In this document: piece by piece, positions 26,901 to 39,600 of the stretch
How positions within the stretch are numbered: the stretch's first letter is position 1
How the letters are laid out: each line of letters opens with the position of its first letter
Assembly (NCBI GenBank): GCA_013397075.1
Contig: VWZS01004498.1
Coordinates: 283,891 to 347,890 of the forward strand
DNA: 64,000 nt
Direction of reading: 5' to 3'
Source of the DNA: Rhabdornis inornatus
Lineage: Eukaryota > Chordata > Aves > Passeriformes > Rhabdornithidae
The notes under the pieces: model-generated
Databases searched by the model: none
What the model saw: only the letters and a program-made list of their open reading frames with translations
What the model was told of the DNA's origin: nothing
Translations under genes and position numbers: made by a program

Positions 26901-29900
26901 AGTGCAACTGTATTATTTCTTCAACTCTGCGTGAATAAGGGTGATGTAGGGGTTGGGCATGTTTGGATGGTGAGCTGTCCTGAGGGACACAGGGGTTTAT
27001 GTGAATGGTCTTTGCCCTACATGAACCATGTGCTGCAAAGGTAGTCCCTAAATGGCTTACCTAATCATGCATAACCTGCACTGACATTTTTGATTCATGA
27101 ATTAAACATAGTTTAACTTCAAATTCCTAAGTTGAAGTTTTCAGTGTTTTAAGTAAAAAGATTCCTAACAAACTCTTCCTCGTGCTATGGTATTTTATAT
27201 AATCTTTGTCTTTTTCTAGCATTAAGAAAAGTGTTTCTGTAATGTTAATTAGCTAGTAACTGCTGTTTTCAGTGTGCTTTAATTACTGTATGTTGCTTGA
27301 TTATATGTTATGAAATAAACTTAAGGTTATTCTAGATTGTTAAACTGTGAGCTAATATATAACTACTGTGCTTTAGATGAGGTTTTTCAGATATGGTGGT
27401 GGGAATATTGGGAAGAGGAAAAGCTGAAAGTGCAGCTCTCATTCTTAGAGACATATGAAGACAACTTTAAGAATTGCCTCCTAGATTTTAAAATTAATAT
27501 TTATGAGAAATATCTGGTAGAATACCATGAAAATACATTAAAACGTTCATAATCATAGAATCAATTGTAAAGATGTAACTCTAAGATGATTTGCATGTAT
27601 TAGTAACTAATAGGCATCCTTTGCTGACAGTCTAATTGTAAATGCAAGATTTTTCTAGTTTACTACTACTGAAGAATTTTTCAAGGGTGCTCCTGTTCAA
27701 ATTACATTTAGCAGTAGCTACATTGCAAAATTACATGTACATAGTTCTGTCTATGCATGTGGGTTTTGTTGCAGTGACAGTTGTGCTTTTTTAATTAGCA
27801 AGGTGTTTCATTAACTTGGTGGTCATGGGCAGTTTTATTTTCAATTTCAGCTAGACCAAATGTGAAATGAAAGGTTGTACATGGTGATAAAAAGACAAGA
27901 AGAAGTAGTAAGTTAAGCGTTATAGATGACTTAAAACATCAGATAATGAAGATATTTGATATTCCATATTGAAATAAAAAAAGTTAAAAATTTTCTTGAG
28001 CAAAAATTGTAAGTATTGTAAAACATATCCTGGAACTGCTTTGCCTCTTTAAAAAGATATTTGCAGTAGTAACTGATCTAGCATTGGAAACCACTAAGAA
28101 TTTTAATATTGTTCATATGTAATTGCTGTAATCTCTGGTCTTTGCAGGAGATCGTACTTAGCATACTCAAGGTTTTTTCCCATGGTGTTTCTTTCTCAGA
28201 TTGCTAGAATAAAGTCTGTGCTTATTTCAGTCGATGGTGCATAGAAATAAAGAGTTTACATTTTTAGTTGATGCATAACATTTTTATTTGCTTTACTCTA
28301 TCTTAAATTTTAGCTTCATCCTTAGTTAAATTTTGTGGTTATGGTCACATACTTTCCCTCAGATCTTCAAGTCGTACAGTGTACGAGCTGTGCAGCTCTG
28401 ATCACAGGCTACTTCGCAAACAGTGAAAAATATGACGATAAATCCTGTATTGTGTCAATTTATTCCCCAAATATTTTAATCCTAATTTCTTTTACAGTAA
28501 TTTTTCAAAATTACTTCACCAATATATTAACTCTCAGTAAGATGCCACTCAATAAATCATATACTCAAGATTTTGTAGTTTTATGGGTTATTTTAGTAAG
28601 TTTCTAATTTTCAAAGAGTTTTTCTTTGAAGTAGTGGAAGAGTATGGCTCAGCAGTGTCGATACCTAGGAGAATAAGGTCAGCAGAGGGGGAGGGGGTTG
28701 TTCTTTTCTCTATAGGCTAATAAAATGTGGCATTTTAAGTGCTCTAGAGAGGGTCTCAATTGTGGCCACTCTCTCAGTTAAGTAACTACTTAGGGATGCT
28801 GAATATGCAATTTTTTCATTCAAAGAAAGTAAAACAATTAAGTGTTCCTTCCTCTATGAATGTTATAAAATATAACATATATGTTAATTTCCCTTATTTC
28901 ACTATTCTTAGTGGATACTGGGACTTGGGTGCAGGTGGGGGCCTTCTCTTGTTCCTTTTAAGTTTGATGCATTTTACAGCAGTTGTTAAGTATCAGCCTC
29001 ACTGCCAAGTCACTAAATGGTGATTCTTTAAAATTTTTTTTTAAAAGTAAACTTACTGCTCATTCTGTAAAAATCTCTTAGTGCCATTTTGACATATGGA
29101 AAGTTTGAAGTCTTCTGGATTCTTTAGTCACCAGATAATGATATTAATAACATAGTAGTGTATAGCAATGTATTGGTGAGATTTTAAAACATTTGAATTT
29201 AGCTTGTATTTACAGTTGAGGAATATGAATGAATCAGCCTGGGCTTTTAGGTGAAAATATTTTCAAATTTAAAGCTCTTATGCCCCAATGGGATTATTTC
29301 AGTGGTTGATTGAAACATTTAGGAGAAAAGAAACGTTTCTTTAACTCCAAGCAGAGGGAATTGAGCTGGGAATTGGGAACAGAAAAAAGAAAAAAAATGC
29401 CCAACTTTAAACATCCCTCTGATTATGGTTATCATGGAATTGAGCTTTGCTTCAAGATTTTAGCCAATGCTGTGTTTTCATAATTTAATGGGCATTTATT
29501 TTCTGAGTTGTAAGTGATTTGTATTTCTTAGAAGATGCCTATAAACGAACTGGATCTATCAATAAGTAACTCATTTGCAGCATTATTGTACTCAGTCATG
29601 AGAAATTTAATTGCAGTTTGCTTCTATCATTTTTCTTGACAGCTGTTGAAAAAAATAGTGTGGTAGATTTGGGTTTATACTGACTTTCAAGGAGGAGATA
29701 TTTGTTCAAAAGCAGTCAGGGAGTGCAAAGATCCATGCCAATATTCAGAATTCGTATTTCCCTTGAATGGAAGGTTGTGATAAAATGGTACATGGTGTGT
29801 TTTCATTGCCTGTTGAAAGACTTTCATGCAGTTAAAATAAGCATTTTGATGGTGGTTGAATTAAGAGTTTTTGTCAGTCTCTTCTCATCATGGATGATTA

Positions 29901-30087
29901 GACTAAAACGTCTGCTTGTCTTGACTTGAGATCACCACAGCTTCAGATAACATGCTTTGTGATTGAAGGTCGAAATATTTTGAATTCTAATAGGCTGCCA
30001 GATGAATTGCTTGAAATAGACTGTAAAATTTCAAGGCTTCCTTTTCCATCTGCTGTGAAAAGAACCATTGGGAATGGTTGAGCTTGA

Positions 30088-30160
30088 TGATCATAGAATT
30101 ACGGGATGGTGATTCTAAAACCCTCAAAGGGAAGTTGCTATGGAGATCTAGTTCCAAACT
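30088..30160 (-). mobile_element. possible CR1 LINE 3' tail
   Basis: The stretch starts gatgatcatagaattacggg and later has gatctagttccaa (30145-30157). Avian CR1 elements end in 8-base ATTCTATG-type repeats. On the opposite strand these read catagaat, followed about 50 bases on by tctagttccaa. Both anchors are present in the right order and at roughly the right distance (67 bases against 50-60 expected), but the sequence between them is poorly matched. It is either a very old CR1 3' end or a coincidence. Confidence 0.4.
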
Positions 30161-33100
30161 GTGAAATGATTCACCTCTGAAAGGCTTCAGGGTCTGAGAA
30201 GCTGAACACATCATTGTTCAGGTGGTCATTGGTTAGGAAATTGCTGGTGCCTGTGTAATCAGCACTCCTGTGGTAGTTAACGATCTAAAAAGGTTTGTTC
30301 TGAATGATGTGGGACAACAGCAATGTGCATAAGATGGCTTCTCTCAATCATAGTTTGCTCAGCCTGGTGCTTGTAAAAATACAGTGAGCTAAATGGCAGG
30401 GAGACAAACTGCTTCATTGAGGAGGTCTTTTAAAAACAAAATTCTTTTCTTTGATGGATTTGACATCTAAAGTAAAAGAAGAACAACTGTTTCAGCTTAA
30501 AAAGCTGTGGTTAGATGTTGCAAAAGTATCATATTTATATATTTATTTTTCTAGGAGCAGAACAGCAGGGCTGCATATTTGTATTTGCTTGCAGGCTAAA
30601 GGAGTAATACTGCTGGAAATAAAGGTTTCTACCCAGTCCCACCTCAGGAATGTAATGAGGTAGCCTGGATGTATTTGTATTACTCCTCTTTCATCCCCCC
30701 TCCAGTATTAGGGCCTACAAGGCACTCTGCTCTGGCAGTTGTGGAAAAAACACCCTGTATATCCAGGCTTCAGGTTTATCAAAGTGTGTTTTTCTTAGTT
30801 TCCAATTTATTTGTGTGTTTTGAGGATAGGAAAAGGGAATAACTGGGCAGTGTTTGCATACATGCATAAAACAATGCATTTTGTCAACTGGTACTAAAAT
30901 TTGCCAGCAGATTCTTAGATTACTTGAAAACTCCAACATACACACAACTATTTAATGTACTTTTTCAGGGAGGTCAGAAGTCATTGCACAGTACACAAGT
31001 AGTTAGTGACTATATCTGTCTACCTAATTCAACATAAAACATTTTCTTGACCATATGATGTTCAAGAAGTCTGAGTTATTATTCCTTGCATACTCACTAT
31101 CACCCTTTCACAGTCTCTTAACACAATCTCTTAAGGGTTTCTAGTAAAGAAGATGCCAGTGGCTACTAGATGGTGCCAGATAGTTACAGAACACGACTGA
31201 TATGTTCCACAATATAGTTGCCATTTAAGTAAAATATTGGTAGGAAAAAAGTGAATGTCTGAGGGCTAGGGATTACTTTACTGGAATAATGTACAAAATG
31301 AGTTCTTTACTTCCCATGTGATGGGCCAGCCAATCTATAGCAAGCAATTTATTAATTTTTTGTTGGGATTTTTTTGATCATTATAAAGGAAGAGCCTTAT
31401 ATCCAAAATAAAATATTAGTATCAAGTTTTATGTGGTCAACTGTTACATGAAGATTTGAACATGGAACGGGAAATGTTGCAAACTCTCTTTATCAAGTTT
31501 AGCATCTCAGATAAGTTGCAAATTATATATTAGCTTGTGTTTTCGGTATTTCAGATTTTGTTCTGAAAAGATAATTTGATATTTCTTGTAATTGCAGGCC
31601 TGTACTGTTGTATGAGGTCCTAAGAACTGTGACATCTCTTGATTTGTAGAAAAGTAAACATTTGAAAAATAATCTCTTAACCTAATGATGCAGCTAAAGC
31701 TAATGGTTTATTTTTAAGATTATTGTTACTGATTTTTATTACTCGAAACCCATAGGCAGCACTCTTCTAAAATTGGAATTTACTTGCAAAGGATAAATCT
31801 ATATTAATAGTATTGCTTCTTTTGTGTTAAATTTGTTTTATGCTATGAATGTGGGTCAGAATGTCCAGAAGGAAGGCTTTATGGTGAGGCACATTTTTGT
31901 AAGGTAAATTTACTGGGAGGCATTTTGCTTTTGTTTTTAAAGCTATTCTATTCACTTAGCAACACTGCACTTCATTACAAACTCAGGACATATGTTTACC
32001 TAATGGCACTGATAAAACAATATTTGCTGATCGAAGTCTTTATCAACTCTCATTTTTGTTATGCATAGGTCTTCTGATGTATAACAAAGGTCTTCTCTTA
32101 AGTATGTTTATTCCTCCACACCTGCATTGTGCAACGGAATAGATCCTCAAAGGAGAAACAGTGACATAGTGGAGAATGAGTTTCTTTGTTAACATGTGAT
32201 GGACTGAGTTTACAACTTCTTATAAGTACTCTTCTTCTAAATACTCTCTTTCGGTAAACAGTCCATTTTTATAGCATTTTTGTAAGGCACTGCAAGGAGT
32301 TTTGACAGTTTTGGAGGGCTGTTGTTTTATCATAACAAAAATGTCATTTTAATTTTTGGAGTATTTGGAATCTTGTTGGGTATCTAATTTCTTGTAGCTG
32401 AAAATTTCCTACTAAGTTGGTTGTTCATTTTTTTTTCTTTTTTTTTTATTTATATGTCTTAAGTTATTGCTTTAAATGCTTTTGTAGGGAAGTTGCTGTT
32501 TTGAAGCAATTTTATAATCTCTGTTGTGGGTTTCAGGAGAGTTGTAGTTTTGCTTTCTGTGCTGAACTGAACTGCTCATTCTCTGTTCATTATTTTGCAA
32601 AGACCAATAACCTTCCAGGCTGTTGAAGAATGTGGAACAGGGAGCTGAGCTATCTCTGCACAGGAGTCAGAGTGGGCTCAGCAGAGTTTAGTGGTTTGGA
32701 CTATTCAGAGTGCTTCAGTAGGAGTACAGTCGTGGGAACTGCTAAGTAATGCTGTTCCAGACCCAATAAAAACTTCAGAGCTCGAGTGGGTTTTTTATAC
32801 TACTACATTTTTTACATATTCAATCTGTGATCCAGATAAATAGTCCATGAATAATTAAGATGTTTCCTATATATCTGGTCATTCAAGGCCAGGTAGAACT
32901 GCCCTGTGGGTTTCTGCTAATGGCTGCTAGTTGCTATTAATGATCTCTGTAGATACATTGTTTTAAAAACATAGTTATTGCTAGCAATTATATTTTGTTA
33001 TGGTGACCCTTAGAGATTCCAGATAAGACTGGCACGATAGAGCTGACACTGAGTATTCCTAAAGAGAAGACCAGGATGACTGACCTCCAGACAAAAAGGG

Positions 33101-35831
33101 GTAAAACGCAGCATGGAGATAGGGTGTTTCTGGAAGTAGTGTGAATGCACAGTTATACATTTCTACTTTCCAAATGGTTTCTGCTTAGGAACCATGTTTT
33201 TGTACAGTGTAGACTCTATCAGATTGCAAATATATGAATTTCCGTCTACTTTTGAGTAGGGGAATTGTCTGGATGTATGGTACACAGAGGCATGTTAGGA
33301 GTTATCTACTGATGTTTGTGGCCAGACCTTCCTGCATGCCATGTGCTTTATGCAGGCAGTGCTGCTGCGGAACACTCACCAGGGAGGAGAGTTCTGTGCA
33401 GAATCCCCCTTGTTCCTGTTTGCTTCTCTTCTCATGACTTAAACTCACAAAGGAAGGTTTTCGGTCATTAGACCAGAAAGTAACATAAAACAGAATGGGA
33501 CTGAGCTCAGGGTGACAAGAGCACTTGTCTCAGAAGTAAGTATATACATTCTTGAGGTATTTAGGCTTTTGACCAGGCTAAGTTCCTAATTTGGCCCTTT
33601 TTCCACTTAACACGGTTGTGGTTTGTAAAAATCTGAACAAAAAGACCAGTTTTTCTTAGGGAATTTTTAAAAATTGATGTGGCATGCCAGCCATCTCAAA
33701 AATTTTTTCATTGAGTGCTGCGCTTCCCAAGGTGTGTTCTAATAGTGAACCTGTGTAAATTACCCGGGTAATGTGTGTTGCAAGAAAGGAAATTAAAGAG
33801 TGTGTCCCAATTGTGTCTCAACTACTTGGTGGGTAGTGCAGTGATAGAATTTAAAATGCATGATCAAGGGCAGTCAGAGCAAGCCCTTAACAAATGGGGG
33901 AACAAAGGGCTCAAAGATTTATTACTTCAGCTGTCAAATAATGTCCTTTACCCAGTATGACCAACTTGATAGCAAATCTCAGCAGGTAGAAGGTTTTGCC
34001 TGTGGAGTGATGACTACAGCCCAGTGGTGCCAGGATGAAAGAGTTGTGGCAAGTAAACACATTTTACATCTGAAATAGATCACCAATATTTGTCAGACAC
34101 ACTCAAGAGTAGGAGCTCTGGAGCAGGATTTTACAGATAAGCTCATTGGAGTGACTATCTTGGTAACAACTTCTCTCTCATAAAACTGCTTCCATCAGGA
34201 CCTGGATTGTGGTTTCTTCTGCCATCTCTTATGTCCTGAAATGAATTGCTTTGCCTCAGTGTTTCCCGGGGAGATTATAATTTTTATCTCTGACCTTGTG
34301 CAGTACTCACTTGACGAGTACTTTTATGCAAATGTAAATTCTTTGTATGCTTAAGAAGTTGATACTACAGTCATTTAGAATCCTGTATTGCTTCTCCATG
34401 CTCTCATTGTGTGTCTGCTGGTGCAGAAATAGACGTGCCCTTTTTTGTGAAATACTCCCAATAGGTTTGATATTGAAAGGGCTGCCATTCAGCTGCTATT
34501 TCAGACTTTTGGGGAGGGTTTGCTCTCTCCTGACTGGTGTGGTATTAGGGCTCAGCAGGGTAAATGTAGCTGCTTATCTTTTATATAGGCAAGTAATGAA
34601 TTAAGTTCTAATGCTGCACCAGTCAAGAAAGCCCAGAGCAGCTGCTTTAACTATCCTGTGTCTGTATAGCCATATGGTACACATAAACTGTAATGTTGTG
34701 TTCAAAGTCATTAATGCTGCACCTAATATTCTGAACTGGTTTTTTATTGCTAAAAATCAGCTAAACTTGAGAATAAAAACAAGTGTTTTAAATGGAAATT
34801 AAAACCTTTTCTTATATTTTTACGATGCAGGTAGAACGAAATAATTATTGCCAGAGTGACTGCTTGCATTTAAAATAAATTTATACATATTATTTTTTAA
34901 AAATCTAGTTAACTTTAAAATATGTAAGTTTTCTTGTCATTTAGGGTTCTGTGAAGCTGATCATCAAGAGGGTTGCAAATCATTGGCGGTTTCTATTTTC
35001 AGAGTTCCACATCCCAGAGTAATTTGCTTTAATTTCACCCAATTTAACCTATACTTCACACCATCACCATTCAGCTTTAATAGCTATGTTCTATGCATAA
35101 GAAAAGCAGATAAATGTCCACAATTAGACTGCAAGTGATTACAACTAGTTAGGGCTTTATGAAGACAAAACTTAAGGGGCTGTAGCACAAAACAAAGCTA
35201 CAAAAGATGTCTGAAAAAATTCTTTCTTCAGAAGTCAAGGTTTACTACAGCGTTTTATTTAATGTTTTTTGTACTTGATTTTGCTTATTTGAAGATGTAG
35301 GCAGGTGCATCTTCTTCAACTGAAAATTACTCTGCTTAAAGAATATTAGGTTTGTGTTACAGGTGATTAATTTCACTTGAAATTAGCTTGCAAAGGAAAA
35401 CATGCTAAACCTACTTTATTTCTGGTTCTTTGTTAGCACGTGTTTTGTTTAAGAAGCTGTAAAATGTTGATTCTGATGGTATTATTTTGTTCTTCTAACC
35501 ATAAATATGCATAGTAAAATGTAGTATCATCAAAGTTTAGTACATTCTGTAATGTTAAATATACTCAGTCAAAAATAGCAGTATCTTTTACTGTTTAAAT
35601 CTTTGGAATGCTGATGATAACATGTCAAGCCAGTCTAAGTATAGATATTATTTATAATTTAATTTTTTTTTGACACTTCTAGTCTTGTTTTTTCGTAGGT
35701 CAGAGAAATACCCTACTTCTAGCTCCCCGCTCAAGTTACTGTATTTTAGTTTGTTTTGTTCTCTCCCCCATGCCCACTAGTAAGTGGCCAGAGAGACATT
35801 ATTGCTCATTTATTTCAGGGCTTATAACAAG

Positions 35832-35843
35832 GTGTGTGTGTGT
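35832..35843 (+). repeat. short (GT)6 microsatellite
   Basis: Six GT units in a row, followed by attgtgatgtgacgtg. Too short to be notable beyond possible length polymorphism. Confidence 0.8.
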
Positions 35844-35999
35844 ATTGTGATGTGACGTGCTCGTCTGTGCCAAGCAGCTCTTTTTGATAGCAGTCATTGA
35901 ACATATGTGGGAGAGGAAGTGCAAATACCAGTTATTCTCTAGGTCTGGTTTGTGGTGGTGCTATTAAACATTCTCTTATAGTTTATTGACAGAAAATGC

Positions 36000-36660
36000 T
36001 GGTCGTTACCCTAAATACCAATGGGAGTTTCAGCTTGTGACGCAGTTCAGATTCTGATCAAACTGTAAATATCCCCCTTAATTACAGCATAACATACACC
36101 GATACACTGCTTACCTTTTGTAAATGAATGCAAGATGCCAGAATGCCATTATGTGAAGCTTAGCATTAGCCAAATATTTGGTTACATTTTACTTTAAGGG
36201 TAAGGATAATTAGAGAAATGAAACGACTTGTATATAAAAGATAAATTAATCTTGAAGATAATAATTAATTTCCATAATTGCAATTAGGAGCAGAATAAGA
36301 TAAGTTTAGAAGTAGTATTTTGATTTGGATTTTAGCATCTCAGTGGCAGTTTGGAGCAGGTAGAAACAATAAGGTTTAGGCTATAGGCAGCTTCTTAGTT
36401 TTTATGTCAAACTAGTTTTATATGCTATATCATAAAACTTTCAGTCCAATCAGCAACTACATTTAAATACTGCAAATTGTGGCAGCAAAACAATAATTCT
36501 GCTGATTAGCCCCTTTCCATTTCTTGTAAGTGAACTGTTTATGCTGTTGAGTACCTTTTGAAAAAAGAAAAAGCCAAAACAGCCTTGATTAGTCAAGGAG
36601 TAATTGGATGACTTGATTTTAGCAAGAGAATGAATTGGTTGATGATAGCCTGTAACTAAG
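36000..36660. promoter_or_regulatory. candidate conserved non-coding element, TAAT-rich
   Basis: A 660-base stretch has clustered homeodomain-type cores: TTAATTAC at 36078-36085, GGATAATTAG at 36204-36213, TAATTA at 36262-36267, CAATTAGG near 36281, GCTGATTAGC at 36501-36510 and TAATTGG at 36601. A SOX-like ACAAT precedes the GATTAG site. There is no long reading frame and no repeat signature. Density and arrangement resemble vertebrate developmental enhancers, which are common in introns of genes flanking transcription-factor loci. This is inference from pattern only; AT-rich DNA gives such cores by chance fairly often. Confidence 0.3.
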
Positions 36661-39600
36661 TGTAGTGGTTCTGTTCAGATGAATACATAACATACAGTCA
36701 TCAGATCTTGACAGGTATAACATAAGCAATGCAAAAATTTCTTGAGGCTGAGAGGTAAATTTTGTCAAAGGAATTTTGAAGCTGATTTTTGAAAGAAATG
36801 GGAAGAAATGTGCATGCCATTAGATGATACCATTTAAAAGTGTCATTCGTTACGGCTGTCCTGTATACATATTTATGTGCTCTTATTTTTGCTTGTCAAG
36901 AGCAAATCTAGGCTGTGTGTCCTGACTGCCATCAAGACCTTACAAATTGAGTTTTTTCCTGCCCTTCCACAGGAAAAAACTAGAGTCAAGTTGAATATCT
37001 TCTCCATCCATTTGTTCTTTGTGGCAGTGATAATTTCCAAGCTCCTTACTTCTAATTTCAGCTTATATCATTATTTTGGGGCTGTTAGCTGGCAAAAATG
37101 AATCTTGCTCTTGTATTATGGTTTACCATTGTCCTGTCTAAATACTTACCTTGTTTTAATAGCAGTACCTGGATACTGCTAAAATGTTATGGGAATTTTC
37201 CACAGCAGATTACTTGTAGTGAGCCTGATATTTCTAACTCTGTAATCTTTATTCTTGTACACTAAAGGAAGTGACAGGGCTTTTTAAAGGTAGAGTGCAA
37301 ATCCATCAGGATGTTATGGGAGATTATTTGGGAAAAGGCTTATATATATAGTATACTTAAAAAACATGGATTCTGTTCAACTTCCTTTTGACAGACTTCT
37401 GATAAAATTATGGTTTACCTCTGCTAGGATGCGTGAGAGAGACGCCAGAGAAGCTACAATGACTTTTTAAAATAATGGAATTACTGATTAGAGTTTCCCA
37501 GTTGACCTTCCTGTTACTGTTGTGTGATTAGTTTAGCTGTTGACAAACACATGCTTCCTTGGGGAGATTCCTGAGTAAGTCTGTTTTATGTATGTATGTT
37601 TTTCTCCATGTGGCAGATTAGTTCCTTTCTCTTACAGTAGTATGCCATAGGTTCCTGTAGTAGAAAGAGGGCAGTTTTGGAGCCCAGGCAGTATAACTCA
37701 AGGAAGCAGTTGAAAGGAAGGTGGTGTGGTTTGGGGTAATGTTTAAGAAATGCTGAAGCCTTATGTTTTAAAAGCAAATGAATTGGTGAAGACATGGGAG
37801 GTACAATGCATTTTCATTGTATTCATTGAGGAAGGACATTGTCCATAGGTCATACTGTCTTGAGAACACAGTGGTGTGGCTAGTTTTGGAGATGTTAATT
37901 GTAAATATGCTTTTAAATTAGTATTATTTTAAAATAAATAAAGTAGTTAGATCGATCTGTTGTTTGTTGCAATTCCAAAATATCACAACAGCTTTTTTTG
38001 AAGATGAATTTTTTAGCAAAACTTTGAAAAATTTGATTTCTTAATGAAAACTTTGGATGTTAGACCGCAGAGCTCAGCTGCCAGTAGCCTGGCAGGTATG
38101 AATGTACTACAGAGGATATTTGTGTGAACAAGTTGCTAACCTTGTAAAAGTCCCTCCTGTTTACAGAAATTGAGGCCTCATTATGTCGATAAGAAGACAG
38201 ACATGGTTTGTTTGAGGTTGACCAAATTTAAACTCACCTCATTGTCAATAGGGCCTTTACCTCTGAGACATAGCCATGTTTGCAGTCTCTGCTGTTTTAC
38301 AACTATCCCATTCTAGTCCTTTGCTTCCTCACCCGGATGCCCTGTTAGTATAATTTTGAGGAACCTTTGCTCCCTCATTTTTCTACCAAGCTCTCTCAAG
38401 CTATAATCAGCTTGAGATCAAAATAAGACTACCAGATGTCTGTTTTTCCTTCTCCCCATTATTTTTCTCATAGATTCTGTGGTAATGAGAGAGCACTATC
38501 AGACAAGACAATCTAAGGATTTCTTTGTCAGTGTTTTTCATTTTTCTTTTTCAATGTTCATGAACTAACTGGTATTGGGTTTTTTTGCCTGATAGCCAAG
38601 ACAGTCTTACCTGTTCCTTCAGAAAAACAAGATTCTCATTTGTTTGCTATCATCTTGTGTCTCAAGACCCACCTCTCATTTTCCCTGCTTCTTCCAATTC
38701 AGCTGTTTTTAGTTTCATCAGGTTGCTTTTCTACATAATGCACAATATCAGCTACTAGTCTAGTACTACTCAGCCTGTGTCCACCTTGTGCATCATGTTC
38801 ATTGTACAACTATTGCATTATCTTTATCTTTAATTGGACAGTGATGGGATTCTTAATACCCTGTTTGTTGTACTTTAAAATAAAGCCTTTGGGTTTTCTG
38901 TTTTGCTGCTATGTATGCTGCAGGGAAGGTGGGGCTATTATATTATCTTTCCTAAAAAAAGAGAGGTAAAGACCTTGCTTGACAGAGGGATTTCACACAA
39001 AGGCAGAAAGACAAAGTAATACATAGCAATATGCTGTTAACAATCCATTTTAGGTAAGATTTGTAGATTACAATTATAGTTCTTATTTTTATCATTGAAA
39101 GTTGTAAATAATATGCACATTTTCTTGTATGTCTTACTTATAAACTCAGTTTTACAACTCCATTTTTTTCTACTACTTTGCATTTTTATATACGTAATTT
39201 TTAAAGTCAGGTGCTGGGTAAAACATTTTTCTAGTAGTTTAACTGCCAGTTTCTCACAGCTGTACTTTTTTGCAAGAGATCTCATCTCTTGGCCAAAGCC
39301 TAATTCCTAAGGTTACCACCAGTTCTGGCTTACGGTGTCTACATGCAGCTCTGCAGACTGGAATTGAATTCCCTACAGTGCTCAGTGTGATTTGTACCAA
39401 ACCATCACTACAAACAGGCTGGAGGCTGGCGTAATAGATTGTTCAAGATACATCCTACATGAATATTGAGACAAAGTTAAAACTGAGGCTCTTTCATCAT
39501 AGTGGTGTCACTCTGCCTTTTCCTTCCCTTCTTCTTGAGTTATCCCTCTATCATGTCTCTAGCTAGGCTGTTGGTCAGAGCATAATCTGGTTTAGGTTGA

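Noticed and set aside
27549..27563. aatcatagaatcaat, resembling the reverse complement of CR1 terminal repeats
   Set aside because: A single short match with no CR1-like sequence after it, so likely chance.
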